From Hymenobacter canadensis (GTDB lineage Bacteria; Bacteroidota; Bacteroidia; Cytophagales; Hymenobacteraceae), in the NCBI RefSeq assembly GCF_027359925.1, contig NZ_CP114767.1, positions 124,001 through 188,000 on the forward strand: a DNA stretch of 64,000 nt, read 5' to 3'. Both the position numbers and the translations under genes were made by a program. This document shows, in pieces, positions 33,212-41,338 of this stretch; position 1 is the first letter of the stretch, and the number at the start of each line of letters is the position of its first letter. A model generated the notes under the pieces. The model made no database searches, was not told where the DNA came from, and saw only the letters and a program-made list of their open reading frames with translations.

Positions 33212-35032
33212 TCACCGCTCAAACGCCTCTACCCGCACTTCGTCGATGAGGATGCGCTGGGGGCCGTCGGCGTTCCAGAAGGCCACCCGGATGTTGTCGT
33301 AGGACTGGTTGCGCGGGGCCTGCAGGTCGAGGTAGACCTCGGCGGGCCAGTCTTGGCCGACTACGCGCTGCAGCCTGATAAAGCCTTCCTTCACCTTGTC
33401 GTCGCCCTGCCGGTAGCTGACCACCAACTGGGTCATTTTCCAGGTGTCCCATTCCTTCTGCACGCATTTGGCGCGGGCGCGCACCCGCACCCACTGCACG
33501 TCGTTCTGGAAGATATTGATGCGGTAATCGGGGCTGGACTGGTGGGTTTGGTCGAGGGCCAGCGAGCAGCGGCCCTGCAGCGCCGGCGTGCCGCAGCCGG
33601 CCGTGGTGTCCTGCTCGAAATCCGTGTGCCACAGCTCCCGCACGTTTTTGCGGTCGGAGTCATTCACCAGCTGGTCGGGGTTGTCGAGGAGCCAGAAGGT
33701 GGAAACCGGCACGGCGTTGCGGCCCACCACCTGCCAGAAAAACGACCGGGTCATGTCGCCGGCCGCAATCAGGCCGGAGCCGCCGTGGGCCTGGTGCGTC
33801 ATCCAGAGGTTGTAGTAGATGCCAAGCAGCAGCAGCACGGCAAAGGCAGCCACGCGCACCCGCTGGGCGAGCAGCCAGCTCATGGCCGCGGCCATGGGCC
33901 AGGCCAGCACGGGGTAGCTCTGCACCATGGCCCGCTGCCCCAACGAGCCGCCATACCACCAGATGTCCCAGGCAAACGTGACGTAGATGAACAGCACCGA
34001 GTAAATCAGCATGGCCCAGAAAACCTCCGGGTAGCGCCGCCACAGCGCCCCGAAGCCCAACAGGGCCACGGCCATCAGCGGCGAGTAGGTCAGCCAGCCG
34101 CTGCGGAAGCTGAAGATACCGTCGTAGAGGTGGGGCCGCAGCCAGCTGAAGCTTTGGTCGCCGTAGCTATACACCAGCCAGCGCCCCGTAACGTAGTGCC
34201 AGTAGAGCGGCTGGATGCTGCCGATGGCCGCGCCAGCCAGGCCGGCCAGCAGCAGATGCGGCAGGTGCCGAAGCCAGAACGCCAGCCGGGCCGCCAACAC
34301 CTGCCGGTCGGGCCGCAACCCCCACAGAATGGGAATCAGCGACGCCAGCACTTCGGTTGGGCGGGTCAGGGCCATCAGGCCGCACACCGCGCCGATGGCC
34401 AGGGCCCGGCCCAGCGTGGGCCGCTTGTAGAATGCCTGGGTGAGCAGAATCAGGCCCGCATACAGCGTAAACAGCCAGTTATGCGTCATGGCCGAGTCGA
34501 TGGCGGCGTAGTTGAGGTAGTTGGAGCCCAGGGCCAGCACTACCAGCGTCAGGGCCGTGGCTTCCTCACTGAACCGCCGCCGCAGCGCATACCACACCAG
34601 CACAAAGCCCAGAATAGCCACCAGTTCCGCGCCTAGCTGCAAACTGAGCTGATACGGCGCCGAAAACCCGTCGGCCGGGTAGCCCAGCGTCTTGGCGGCC
34701 AGGTGGCCGGCCGCAAAAAAGGGTAGGCTTTGCACGGCCAGCCCCGCCGGATACTTCATCACCTGGTTGCCGCTGGTCGAGTCCAGGTAGGCCTGGTTCT
34801 GGTAGGGGTCGGGCGAGTATTTCTGGGTGATGGCCGGCAGGAAATCCAGCTTCTTCAGGTCGTGGTAGATAAACGTAGCCGGCAGATACATGTAGTACCC
34901 CGACGCGTCCCAGCTGATCAGGGCCTCGGTCTGGGGCTTGTTCCAGCGCGGGTAATACCAGAAGGAAGTCAGCAGGATAGAGGCGGAGCAAACCAGCAGC
35001 ACCCAAAAGGAAAGAGACTTGCGAAGAGGCAT
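33212..35032 (-). CDS. multi-spanning GT39-like membrane protein with C-terminal beta-sandwich domain
   Basis: The 606-residue product has about 11-12 membrane helices (residues 1-430). An early loop with ISWDASGYYMYLPATFIYHDLKKL is reminiscent of the Asp-containing loop of dolichol-phosphate-mannose-type transferases. ALTRPTEVLASL is seen in related Bacteroidota proteins. The last 150 residues form a soluble domain (FEQDTTAGCGTPALQGRCSLALD..., WVRVRARAKCV..., RILIDEVRVEAFER) like a carbohydrate-binding jelly roll, with a probable Cys pair. A glycosyltransferase role is inferred. The stop TGA sits at the edge of the GTGACAGGTGACAGGTGACA repeat. Confidence 0.7.
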   Translation of the reverse strand: MPLRKSLSFWVLLVCSASILLTSFWYYPRWNKPQTEALISWDASGYYMYLPATFIYHDLKKLDFLPAITQKYSPDPYQNQAYLDSTSGNQVMKYPAGLAVQSLPFFAAGHLAAKTLGYPADGFSAPYQLSLQLGAELVAILGFVLVWYALRRRFSEEATALTLVVLALGSNYLNYAAIDSAMTHNWLFTLYAGLILLTQAFYKRPTLGRALAIGAVCGLMALTRPTEVLASLIPILWGLRPDRQVLAARLAFWLRHLPHLLLAGLAGAAIGSIQPLYWHYVTGRWLVYSYGDQSFSWLRPHLYDGIFSFRSGWLTYSPLMAVALLGFGALWRRYPEVFWAMLIYSVLFIYVTFAWDIWWYGGSLGQRAMVQSYPVLAWPMAAAMSWLLAQRVRVAAFAVLLLLGIYYNLWMTHQAHGGSGLIAAGDMTRSFFWQVVGRNAVPVSTFWLLDNPDQLVNDSDRKNVRELWHTDFEQDTTAGCGTPALQGRCSLALDQTHQSSPDYRINIFQNDVQWVRVRARAKCVQKEWDTWKMTQLVVSYRQGDDKVKEGFIRLQRVVGQDWPAEVYLDLQAPRNQSYDNIRVAFWNADGPQRILIDEVRVEAFER

Positions 35033-35179
35033 TACGACAAAAGCTGGCCGATAGGCATGAGCCGGCAAATTGCTCAAAAATCGGCAGGATAAGCCCAGCC
35101 ATCCGCAAATCAAGGCTGGTGGAAAACGGAGGTGTGGGCCAATTTTTCGCGTTTTGCCAGCTACTCGGCGGTAGAAAAA

Positions 35180-36475
35180 TTACTCGCTGCGGTACACCAC
35201 ACCCTGCTTCATCACAAACCGCACGCGCTGCATGGCGTTGATATCCTGCACCGGGTCGCCGTCCACGGCCACCACGTCGGCTAGCTTGCCGGGCTCCAGC
35301 GTGCCCAGGCTGCTCGTCTGGCCCAGCAGCTCCGCCGCTGATACCGTGGCGCTGCGCAGGGCCTCCAGCGGCGGCATGCCGGCCTCCACCATGTAGCGGA
35401 ACTCCAGCGCATTCACGCCGTGCCGGAACACGGCCGCATCCGTCCCGAAGGCAATCTTCACCCCGGCCTTGTAGGCCCGCCCAAACGTGCCTTGCAGCTT
35501 GGGCCCGATGGCCAGCGCCTTGGGCGTCACGAGGGCCGGGTAGTAGTTCGGGATTTTGGCCGAGTCGGCCACCGACTTGCCGGCCGTGATGGTGGGCACG
35601 TACCAGGTGCCGTATTTCTTCATCAGCTGCATGGTTTCGTCGTCCATGAGCGTGCCGTGCTCGATGCTGGTCACGCCGGCCCGGATGGCGCGCTTCATGC
35701 CCTCGGCGCCGTGGGCGTGGCAGGCCACGTTCAGGCCCAGGTCGCGGGCCGTCTGCACGATGGTGCGGATTTCCTCTTCCGTCATCTGGGCGCTGCTGCC
35801 GTCTTTGGCCACGCTCAGCACGCCGCCGGTGCTGGCAATCTTGATGAGGTCGGCGCCGCGCTTGTACTGCTCGCGCACGGCCTGCCGGCCCTGCTCAGGG
35901 CCGTTGGCCACGCCGTCGGTGGGGCCGGGTATGCCCATCAGGTCGAGGCGGTAGCCGTTGGTGGGGTCCATGTGGCCGCCGGTGCCCGATATGGCCTTGC
36001 CCGCCGTGAAGATGCGCGGCCCCACCACCTGCCCCCGGTTGATGGCGTTGCGCAGGGCAATGTTCACGCCCGAGCCGCCCAGGTCGCGCACCGTAGTAAA
36101 GCCCGAAAGCAGCGTCACGCGGGCGTGGTCGAGGGTGCCGAAGGCCACGTCGGCCGGGTTCTGGGTGAATTCCTTGAGGTACTGGTCTTTGCTGGTTTCA
36201 CTTTCCAGGTGCACGTGGCAGTCGATGAGACCCGGCAGCACGGTGCGGTTTTTCAGGTCGATGACTTTATCGGTGGCGCTGGGGGGCGTGGTGTAGCCGC
36301 GTTCCACAGCCAGCACCAGGCCTTTTTCCACTACCAGCGTCATTTCGGTCTGGGCGCGGCCGTTGGACCGCATGTCCAGCAGGCGGCCGCAGTGCAGGTA
36401 GGTGCGCTGGGCCAGGGCGGTAGCAGGCAGCAGCAGGGTGGCAGCCAGCAGGCCGGGGAGTAGTTTTTTCAGCAT
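35180..36475 (-). CDS. secreted amidohydrolase family metal-dependent hydrolase
   Basis: The 431-residue product has a signal peptide (LLPGLLAATLLLPATALAQ) and an amidohydrolase TIM barrel. Metal ligands are HVH (H87, H89) in LPGLIDCHVHLE, Lys212 in LIKIASTGG (likely carboxylated), His253/255 in ACHAHGAEG, His273 in SIEHGTL and Asp346 in FGTDAAVF. A C-terminal beta-sandwich follows (TLEPGKLADVVAVDGDPVQDINAMQRVRFVMKQG). This pattern is of the Xaa-Pro dipeptidase / imidazolonepropionase-like group, so cyclic imides or dipeptides are plausible substrates. Because it is exported it acts in the periplasm. It stands alone. Confidence 0.9.
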   Translation of the reverse strand: MLKKLLPGLLAATLLLPATALAQRTYLHCGRLLDMRSNGRAQTEMTLVVEKGLVLAVERGYTTPPSATDKVIDLKNRTVLPGLIDCHVHLESETSKDQYLKEFTQNPADVAFGTLDHARVTLLSGFTTVRDLGGSGVNIALRNAINRGQVVGPRIFTAGKAISGTGGHMDPTNGYRLDLMGIPGPTDGVANGPEQGRQAVREQYKRGADLIKIASTGGVLSVAKDGSSAQMTEEEIRTIVQTARDLGLNVACHAHGAEGMKRAIRAGVTSIEHGTLMDDETMQLMKKYGTWYVPTITAGKSVADSAKIPNYYPALVTPKALAIGPKLQGTFGRAYKAGVKIAFGTDAAVFRHGVNALEFRYMVEAGMPPLEALRSATVSAAELLGQTSSLGTLEPGKLADVVAVDGDPVQDINAMQRVRFVMKQGVVYRSE

Positions 36476-36634
36476 AAGCGCAGAGCAAAAGGAGGGTGGG
36501 AGAGAAGGCTAGAAAGATACACGAAGAAAAAACGCTGCATGCCGCCTATTTTTCCGGCAATCCGTATCTTTTGCCACCGGTTCGGCACTTTGCGGCGCCA
36601 AACCCACCATTCCACCACTTCATCCCTCCAACTT

Positions 36635-36886
36635 ATGGCCACTCCCGAAGAATTTGAAGCCGCCGCCGCCCGCAGCAAAGAGCTGCCCGCCAAGCCCGAC
36701 AACTCAACCCTACTCAAGCTCTACGCCCTTTACAAGCAAGGCAGCGAAGGCGACGTTTCCGGCGACCGGCCGGGCGGCTTCGATTTCAAAGCCATTGCCA
36801 AATACGACGCCTGGGCCGGCGTGCGCGGCAAAAGCCAGGACGAAGCCCGCCAGGAATACGTGGACTTCGTGAACTCGCTGTTCTAA
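36635..36886 (+). CDS. acyl-CoA-binding protein (ACBP)
   Basis: The 83-residue product is a complete ACBP four-helix bundle: EEFEAAAARSKELPAKPDNSTLLKLYALYKQGSEGDVSGDRPGGFDFKAIAKYDAWAGVRGKSQDEARQEYVDFVN. The family signature (LKLYALYKQ..GD, KYDAW, G.S.DEA...Y) is present, including the tyrosine and lysine that hold the CoA phosphate. It should carry acyl-CoA esters in the cytosol. The upstream frame is not conserved; a TATCTTTTG box lies at 36565-36573, between the upstream ATG and this start. A strong terminator follows. Confidence 0.93.
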   Translation: MATPEEFEAAAARSKELPAKPDNSTLLKLYALYKQGSEGDVSGDRPGGFDFKAIAKYDAWAGVRGKSQDEARQEYVDFVNSLF

Positions 36887-36906
36887 GCGGCAAGTCAGTT
36901 TAACAC

Positions 36907-36947
36907 AAAACCGGCCCCGTTCCTTTAGCAGGAGCGGGGCCGGTTTT
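36907..36947 (+). terminator. rho-independent terminator of the ACBP gene
   Basis: Arms of 18 bp (one mismatch) from AAAACCGGCCCC to GGGGCCGGTTTT with a 5-nt loop, 20 nt after the stop. Confidence 0.85.
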
Positions 36948-36963
36948 GCGTCTGGTATCGTCA

Positions 36964-37041
36964 AGTAGCGCGAACTTTGCAGTTCGTGACCCTGAACGAT
37001 TACAGCGGCGCGAGGACGCGAACTACAAAGTTCGCGCTACT
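36964..37041. repeat. inverted repeat, family AGTAGCGCGAACTTTG
   Basis: Arms 36964-36986 and 37019-37041 match at 22 of 23 positions, between convergent ACBP and CDGSH genes. The right arm ends 5 nt before the CDGSH stop. Confidence 0.75.
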
Positions 37042-37046
37042 ACCGG

Positions 37047-37274
37047 CTATACTTTCGGCGCGGGCAGGTCGAAGGCCTTGGCGTCGTGCTCGAAGTGGCC
37101 TTTGTGCGAACCGTCGCAGAAGGGCTTGTTGGCGGAGAGGCCGCAGCGGCAGATGCTGATCCGCTCCCGGCCGGCCAGGCCGTATGGCTGGCCCTGGGCG
37201 TCTACGAGTTCGAAATCGGTGCCCTCCACGCGGAGGGAGCCATTGCTGAGGACGGTGAGTTTGGTGGTTGCCAT
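37047..37274 (-). CDS. CDGSH iron-sulfur domain protein
   Basis: The 75-residue product carries the full CDGSH motif: C42-R-C44-G-L-S-A-N-K-P-F-C53-D-G-S-H57. The three Cys and one His that bind a redox-active, pH-labile 2Fe-2S cluster are therefore intact. There is no membrane anchor, unlike mitoNEET, so it is cytosolic. Short single-domain CDGSH proteins are common in Bacteroidota and probably serve redox or iron-sulfur handling. The gene is flanked on both sides by inverted repeats of different families; the left arm of the 37288-37385 repeat starts 13 nt upstream of the ATG, so any promoter must lie within or beyond it. Confidence 0.93.
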   Translation of the reverse strand: MATTKLTVLSNGSLRVEGTDFELVDAQGQPYGLAGRERISICRCGLSANKPFCDGSHKGHFEHDAKAFDLPAPKV

Positions 37275-37287
37275 AGAGAAAAGGAAT

Positions 37288-37385
37288 GTAGCATAGGCTT
37301 CAGCCTGTGCCGGGAAAAAAACTGAGAAAAAAAGCGGGGTTATCGGGCTGAGCTGGAGGGCGACGCAGGCTGAAGCCTGTGCTAC
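37288..37385. repeat. inverted repeat, family GTAGCATAGGCTTCAGCCTG
   Basis: Arms 37288-37307 and 37366-37385 match at 19 of 20 positions and each is also internally palindromic (GGCTTCAGCC / GGCTGAAGCC). The right arm contains the stop codon of the GNAT gene (37382-37384). A half copy of the same family begins at the stop of the symporter gene (51427). Confidence 0.75.
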
Positions 37386-37900
37386 AGCAGCTCCTTGCGC
37401 ATTACGTAGTCGTTCATCCAGTAGGGGCCGATGGCAGTGTCTTCCTCGCGGTGCCGCACAAAGCCGGCGTGCTCGTAGAACGCCAGCGCGGGGTTGTGGC
37501 GGTTTACGTTGAGCTCCAGAATGTGGCCGCCTGCCGCCCGCACCGCCGTTTCCACGGCGCCCAGCAGCAGTTGCCCAAAGCCCTGGCCTTGGTTTGAGGG
37601 CAGGATATAGATCTTGTTGAGGTGATAGGCGCCGGGTAGCTCCTTGGCCGAATAGGAGGCGAAGCCGCCCGGCTGCTGCTCGGCATCCAGCAGCAGCAGA
37701 AACTGGTGGCCCTGCTCGGTCATCTGGCGCTGCAGCGAGGCCGGCGTGTAAATCACGCGGTACATGTAGTCGATCTGCTCTTTCGAGATGATGAAGCGGT
37801 AGGTGGGTTCCCAGGTGGCTTCAGCCAGCTCAACGATGGTAGGAATGTCGGCCGTAGTGGCCGCCCGGATGGTAGCAGAAGTAGGTTCAACGCGTGACAT
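37382..37900 (-). CDS. GNAT family N-acetyltransferase
   Basis: The 172-residue GNAT fold has an N-terminal TIRAATTADIPTIVELAEATWEPTY, a central strand GGFASYSAKELPGAYHLNKIYILPSNQGQGFGQLLLGAVETAVRAAG carrying the acetyl-CoA pyrophosphate loop (QGQGFG), and a C-terminal LELNVNRHNPALAFYEHAGFVRHREEDTAIG. This is the common single-domain type whose substrate cannot be predicted. The start at 37900 is set by the N-terminal strand. The TAG stop is formed inside the CTTCAGCC-type repeat. Confidence 0.88.
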   Translation of the reverse strand: MSRVEPTSATIRAATTADIPTIVELAEATWEPTYRFIISKEQIDYMYRVIYTPASLQRQMTEQGHQFLLLLDAEQQPGGFASYSAKELPGAYHLNKIYILPSNQGQGFGQLLLGAVETAVRAAGGHILELNVNRHNPALAFYEHAGFVRHREEDTAIGPYWMNDYVMRKELL

Positions 37901-38042
37901 AGGCCGCAAAAACGGCATTATTTCACGGAAAACCGAACCCAAAACGGTCGGCCACTCGTTTTTGGGCCAGAAGTTGCCTGTTGTGGCATACGGCTACGCT
38001 GCTGGTCAGCGTTGCTGATATTCTCCCGTTTTTCCCATCCTC

Positions 38043-38741
38043 ATGAAACCACTTTCCCTCTTGCTAGCGGCTGTGTTCCTGTCGGCTTCGGCCGCGCTGG
38101 CCCAGCAAACGCCCGCCCCGAAAGCGCCGGCTACCAAGGCTCCGGCTGCCAAAACTACCCCCAGCACTACCCGGACTACGGCCAGCAGCACGGCCTCAGC
38201 CGTGGAGCGCGACCTGCGCATCTTCTCCGACTGGGTGAGCGACAACGTAACCCGCGTGGCCGACGATATTGCCCGCGAAACGCCCCGCGTTACGGAGGAA
38301 TTCGACCGTCAGAGCAAGCGCATCGACAAGGCCGTGGACAGCCTCACGGTGGAAGGCAAGCGCGAATACGACATCCAGAAGAAGCGCTACGGCTCGTGGC
38401 AGTCCCGCCAGGACAGCCTTGACCGCGCCGCCCGCACCCCTGAAACTGCGCAGCAGTCCCAGAATAAGCTACTGGGCGAAAACGCGTCCATCAGCCGGGC
38501 CCGTGCCACCGAGCTGCCCGACCTCTACAGCCGCTTCATTGAGGCCACCCGTACCCAGCGCCGCCAGTGGACCGCCGCCGACTGGAGCAACGCCTCCGCC
38601 GTGCTGGGCCGCCTGAACGCCCGCTACGAGCAGGTACGCGAGCAGCTGCCGCTGGAAGAGCGGGTCCGCATCCGCTCGTGGCAGGGCGAGTTCCGCACCT
38701 TGGAAAAGGCCCGCGACGTGAAAGGCGTAATGGCCGAGTAA
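38043..38741 (+). CDS. secreted helical protein with Ala/Pro/Lys-rich linker, unknown function
   Basis: The 232-residue product has a signal peptide (KPLSLLLAAVFLSASAALAQQ), a low-complexity Ala/Pro/Lys/Thr linker (about 22-52), then a largely helical, charged region (AVERDLRIFSDWVSDNVTRVADDIARETPRVTEEFDRQSKRIDKAVDSL...). It ends with two helices (LNARYEQVREQLPLEERVRIRSWQGEFRTLEKARDVKGVMAE). Heptad-like spacing suggests a coiled-coil or apolipoprotein-like bundle in the periplasm. No known domain is recognised with confidence. Confidence 0.7.
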   Translation: MKPLSLLLAAVFLSASAALAQQTPAPKAPATKAPAAKTTPSTTRTTASSTASAVERDLRIFSDWVSDNVTRVADDIARETPRVTEEFDRQSKRIDKAVDSLTVEGKREYDIQKKRYGSWQSRQDSLDRAARTPETAQQSQNKLLGENASISRARATELPDLYSRFIEATRTQRRQWTAADWSNASAVLGRLNARYEQVREQLPLEERVRIRSWQGEFRTLEKARDVKGVMAE

Positions 38742-38824
38742 CACTCACCGATCCTCGTAACCGCAACCCCGGCAACGTACTATGGCAGTGCGGTGCCGGG
38801 GTTGTTGCTGTTTGGGCTGGTAGG

Positions 38825-38971
38825 CTACAGGTAGGTAAGCAGCCACTCGTAGGCGGAATCGGCATCGTATAAAAGCCGGATGGCCACGTGCGGGCGGATG
38901 CGGGTAAAGAATTCCAGCGCCGCCAGTTGGTTGTGCATGTCGGGTGAGAAAACGTAGGCGAAGGCCCGCAT
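38825..38971 (-). CDS. 48-residue STAS-like protein fragment or small protein
   Basis: ATG at 38971 reads RAFAYVFSPDMHNQLAALEFFTRIRPHVAIRLLYDADSAYEWLLTYL in short blocks and stops at the TAG 38825-38827. The order of an FxYVF strand, a helix, an RxxxxVAIRLLYD strand and a final AYEWL helix resembles the last half of single-domain STAS-like proteins of Cytophagales (from memory). An in-frame TAG lies 15 nt upstream of the ATG, so nothing can be joined to it. It is either a small protein in its own right or the surviving C-terminal piece of one. It lies between a convergent gene and the divergent deoxynucleoside kinase gene. Confidence 0.5.
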   Translation of the reverse strand: MRAFAYVFSPDMHNQLAALEFFTRIRPHVAIRLLYDADSAYEWLLTYL

Positions 38972-39010
38972 GCCGTGAACCTATCTGCTTCCGACTTGCG
39001 GCGGGTTGTG

Positions 39011-39018
39011 TACTTTTG
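39011..39018 (+). promoter_or_regulatory. putative -7 box TACTTTTG
   Basis: Exact TAnnTTTG match 47 nt before the ATG of the deoxynucleoside kinase gene. Confidence 0.55.
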
Positions 39019-39065
39019 TGGTTCGGGCCGGGCCAAGGCGGCTGGCCGCCTTTTCTATCAGACGT

Positions 39066-39689
39066 ATGCACATTGCCATCGTCGGCAACATTGGGGCCGG
39101 CAAAACCACGCTGGCCAACAAGCTGGCCCACCATTTCAACTGGGAAGTATTCCTGGAGGACGTCGACCACAATCCGTACCTGAAGGATTTTTACGATGAT
39201 ATGCCGCGCTGGGCATTTCATCTGCAGGTGTACTTCCTCAACAGCCGCTTCCGCCAGACCCAGCAGATCAAGAAGCTGCAGGCAGCCAGCAAGGGCGTCA
39301 TCCAGGACCGCACCATCTACGAGGATGCCCACATCTTCGCGGCCAACCTGCACCAGTCCAGCCTGATGACGGAGCGCGACTACCGCAACTACCTGGGGCT
39401 GTTCGAGTCGATGGTGAGCATGGTGGACCCTCCGGACCTGCTGCTCTACCTGCGCGCCGACCTGCCCAAGCTGGTGCAGCAGATCGAGCGCCGCAACCGC
39501 GACTACGAAAACAACATCAAGATCGACTACCTCAAGCACCTCAACGAGCACTACGAGGAGTGGATCAGCAGCTACAAGCACGGCAAGCTGCTCATCATCG
39601 ACGTCAACAATCTCGACTACGTCAACAACCCCGAAGACCTGAGCGTCATCATCGAAAGCATCAACAGCACCCTGTTTGGGCTGTTTTAG
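39066..39689 (+). CDS. deoxynucleoside kinase
   Basis: The 207-residue product has a P-loop GNIGAGKTT at residues 7-15, FLEDVDHNPYLKDFYDD (base and sugar contacts), IQDRTIYEDAHIFA with the DR(T/S) motif, and LLLYLRADLPKLVQQIERRNRDYE with the Arg-rich lid. It phosphorylates deoxynucleosides for salvage; the exact base preference (deoxyadenosine/deoxyguanosine type is likely) is inferred. The ATG at 39066 lies immediately before the first beta strand. A perfect stem-loop terminator follows. Confidence 0.93.
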   Translation: MHIAIVGNIGAGKTTLANKLAHHFNWEVFLEDVDHNPYLKDFYDDMPRWAFHLQVYFLNSRFRQTQQIKKLQAASKGVIQDRTIYEDAHIFAANLHQSSLMTERDYRNYLGLFESMVSMVDPPDLLLYLRADLPKLVQQIERRNRDYENNIKIDYLKHLNEHYEEWISSYKHGKLLIIDVNNLDYVNNPEDLSVIIESINSTLFGLF

Positions 39690-39714
39690 AGCTTAGGGAA
39701 CAGCGCTTGGTGCC

Positions 39715-39785
39715 TAGGGCTTAGGGTATAAGTGAAAGGCCCCGCCGTAACCCGGCGGGGCCTTTCACTTATACCCTAAGCCCTA
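39715..39785. terminator. strong bidirectional terminator with 33-bp arms
   Basis: Perfect arms 39715-39747 and 39753-39785 with a 5-nt loop; the GC core GGCCCCGCCG is framed by AAGTGAAA/TTTCACTT. The outer part consists of TAGGGCTTAGGG units that continue to both flanking stop codons, so it doubles as a dispersed repeat. Confidence 0.85.
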
Positions 39786-39796
39786 AGCCCCAAGCC

Positions 39797-40465
39797 CTAA
39801 CTCTTCATGGCTTCATTGAGGAAGCGTACGAACGGCTGGGCGGCACGCCAGGATTCCAGTACGCGGGCCGGAAAATCGGGGCTTATTACCTCCGCATCGG
39901 GGATGGCGCGCCACACAAAGAAGCGCTTGAGGCGCAGCCACTCAATATCGGGGTCGAGCCGGTCGTAGCCTTTGGGGGCGGTTTTGAGGGCGTCGCTGGG
40001 GTCGAGGCCGGCCGGGAAGTGGCGCTTGAATTCGGGGTCTTGGAGCAAAGCATGAAACGCCGGGCCGTTGTAGTGAATTTCCTGGCGGAGGCGGGCCAGC
40101 TGCTGCGGCTCGGGCTCCCAGCGCCCGGCCCCCACGTACGACTCGCCGCCCGGCTCCAGCACCACGTAGTAGCCGGCCCAGGGGCTGTGGCGGCCGCCGG
40201 GCTTGAGGCCGGCGCTCATGTGGCGCTTGTAGGTTTCGGGGTCGCGCTGCGAACGGTCGTTTTTGTGCAGGCGGTACATCACCTCGGCCGGCGTGAGGCC
40301 GCGGGTTTCGGGCTCGAACTGCTGCAGGCCGTCGAGCAGCGTGCGGAGCAGGGCCATGAATTCGGTGCGGGCCTGCTGGTAGTCGGCCCGGTGCTCGTCC
40401 ATCCAGGCTTTGTGGTTGTGGGTGGCCAGCTCGCGCAGAAACGCTAGCACCAGTGCTCGGTCCAT
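39797..40465 (-). CDS. DUF2461 (TIGR02453) family protein
   Basis: The 222-residue product shows the family's features: LAFLRELATHNHKAWMDEHRADYQQARTEFMALLRTLLDGL, MYRLHKNDRSQRDPETYKRHMSAGLKPGG, HSPWAGYYVVLEPGGESYVGAGRWEPEPQQL and a C-terminal LKRFFVWRAIPD. The function of this widespread family is not established. Full length. The TAG stop merges with the CTTAGGG-type repeat of the terminator. Confidence 0.9.
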   Translation of the reverse strand: MDRALVLAFLRELATHNHKAWMDEHRADYQQARTEFMALLRTLLDGLQQFEPETRGLTPAEVMYRLHKNDRSQRDPETYKRHMSAGLKPGGRHSPWAGYYVVLEPGGESYVGAGRWEPEPQQLARLRQEIHYNGPAFHALLQDPEFKRHFPAGLDPSDALKTAPKGYDRLDPDIEWLRLKRFFVWRAIPDAEVISPDFPARVLESWRAAQPFVRFLNEAMKS

Positions 40466-40543
40466 GGGGCAGAAATAAGTGAAAAGCTACCCCTGATACG
40501 ACAGGCCGGCTTTTCAGATGCTTCCGCGGGCGTGGTTTGTGGC

Positions 40544-41338
40544 CTATTTGCGCAAGGCCTGCGTCGTCGACAGCGGCTGTCGGTCGTTGAGGGCCCAGCT
40601 AAAGGGCAGGAAATCAACCGGGGCGGTGGCCGCCACGGGCATGTGGGCGTAGCGGTTGATGAACTCCAGCAGCTGCGGTCCGCTCCCGAACTCGGTAGCG
40701 TAGAAACTGAACAGGCCGGACAGCTGGAGTTGGGGCCCCGCGAGGGTATTGCGGCTGGGGTCATTGAGGAAGTGGCGGGTTTGCCGCTCCAGCTGCTGCG
40801 GCAGCTGTCCGCCGTCGTAGGCCTCGGGCAGCAACTGCGGCCCCGAAACCGCGCCCTGCACCAGCGCAAAGTGCAGGCGCGGGTCGTGGAAGCGCGCCGT
40901 CAGTTTTTCGCGCTCAATCTGATTGAGCGAGTACTGCTGGCCGCCTACCTCCACGCTGGGCGCTTCCCACAACGAATGCACCTTGCCTTTCAGCCGAATA
41001 TCGTTGACGTTGCTGAGCGGGTAATACTGCAGCACCAGGTACACCGTGGCGGCATTGTAGATATTGATCCAGTAGGCCTCCTGGTCGGCAGCTGACCAGC
41101 CAGCCGCTTCGGGCGACACTTTGCGCTGGGCCAGCAGGTAGTCGAGCAGCCGGTCTTCCTGCTCCAGCAGGCCCTGGTAGTTCACCAGCCCCTCGGGCGT
41201 TACGTACTGGTGCAGCAGCTCGTCCCAGGGGGCGTGCAGCTGGGCGCTGGAAAGCGTTTGGGCCACGCCAGCCAGGGGAAAGCTACCCGCAAAAAACAGA
41301 AGCAGAACGACAACCCGGCCGGCAAGCGTACGCGTCAT
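40544..41338 (-). CDS. DUF547 domain secreted protein
   Basis: The 264-residue product has a signal peptide (VVVLLLFFAGSFPLAGVAQ) and a DUF547 domain (W..LL..YV...GLVNYQGL, AYWINIYNAATVYLVLQYYPL, SLWEAPSVEVGGQQYSLNQIEREKL, DPRLHFALVQGAVSGPQLLPEAY). Most DUF547 proteins read HFALVCGA, while here Gln replaces the usual Cys (LVQGA); the cysteine has been suspected as a catalytic residue, so activity may differ. A strong promoter with a palindrome in its spacer lies 180 nt upstream. The protein is presumably periplasmic. Confidence 0.88.
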   Translation of the reverse strand: MTRTLAGRVVVLLLFFAGSFPLAGVAQTLSSAQLHAPWDELLHQYVTPEGLVNYQGLLEQEDRLLDYLLAQRKVSPEAAGWSAADQEAYWINIYNAATVYLVLQYYPLSNVNDIRLKGKVHSLWEAPSVEVGGQQYSLNQIEREKLTARFHDPRLHFALVQGAVSGPQLLPEAYDGGQLPQQLERQTRHFLNDPSRNTLAGPQLQLSGLFSFYATEFGSGPQLLEFINRYAHMPVAATAPVDFLPFSWALNDRQPLSTTQALRK

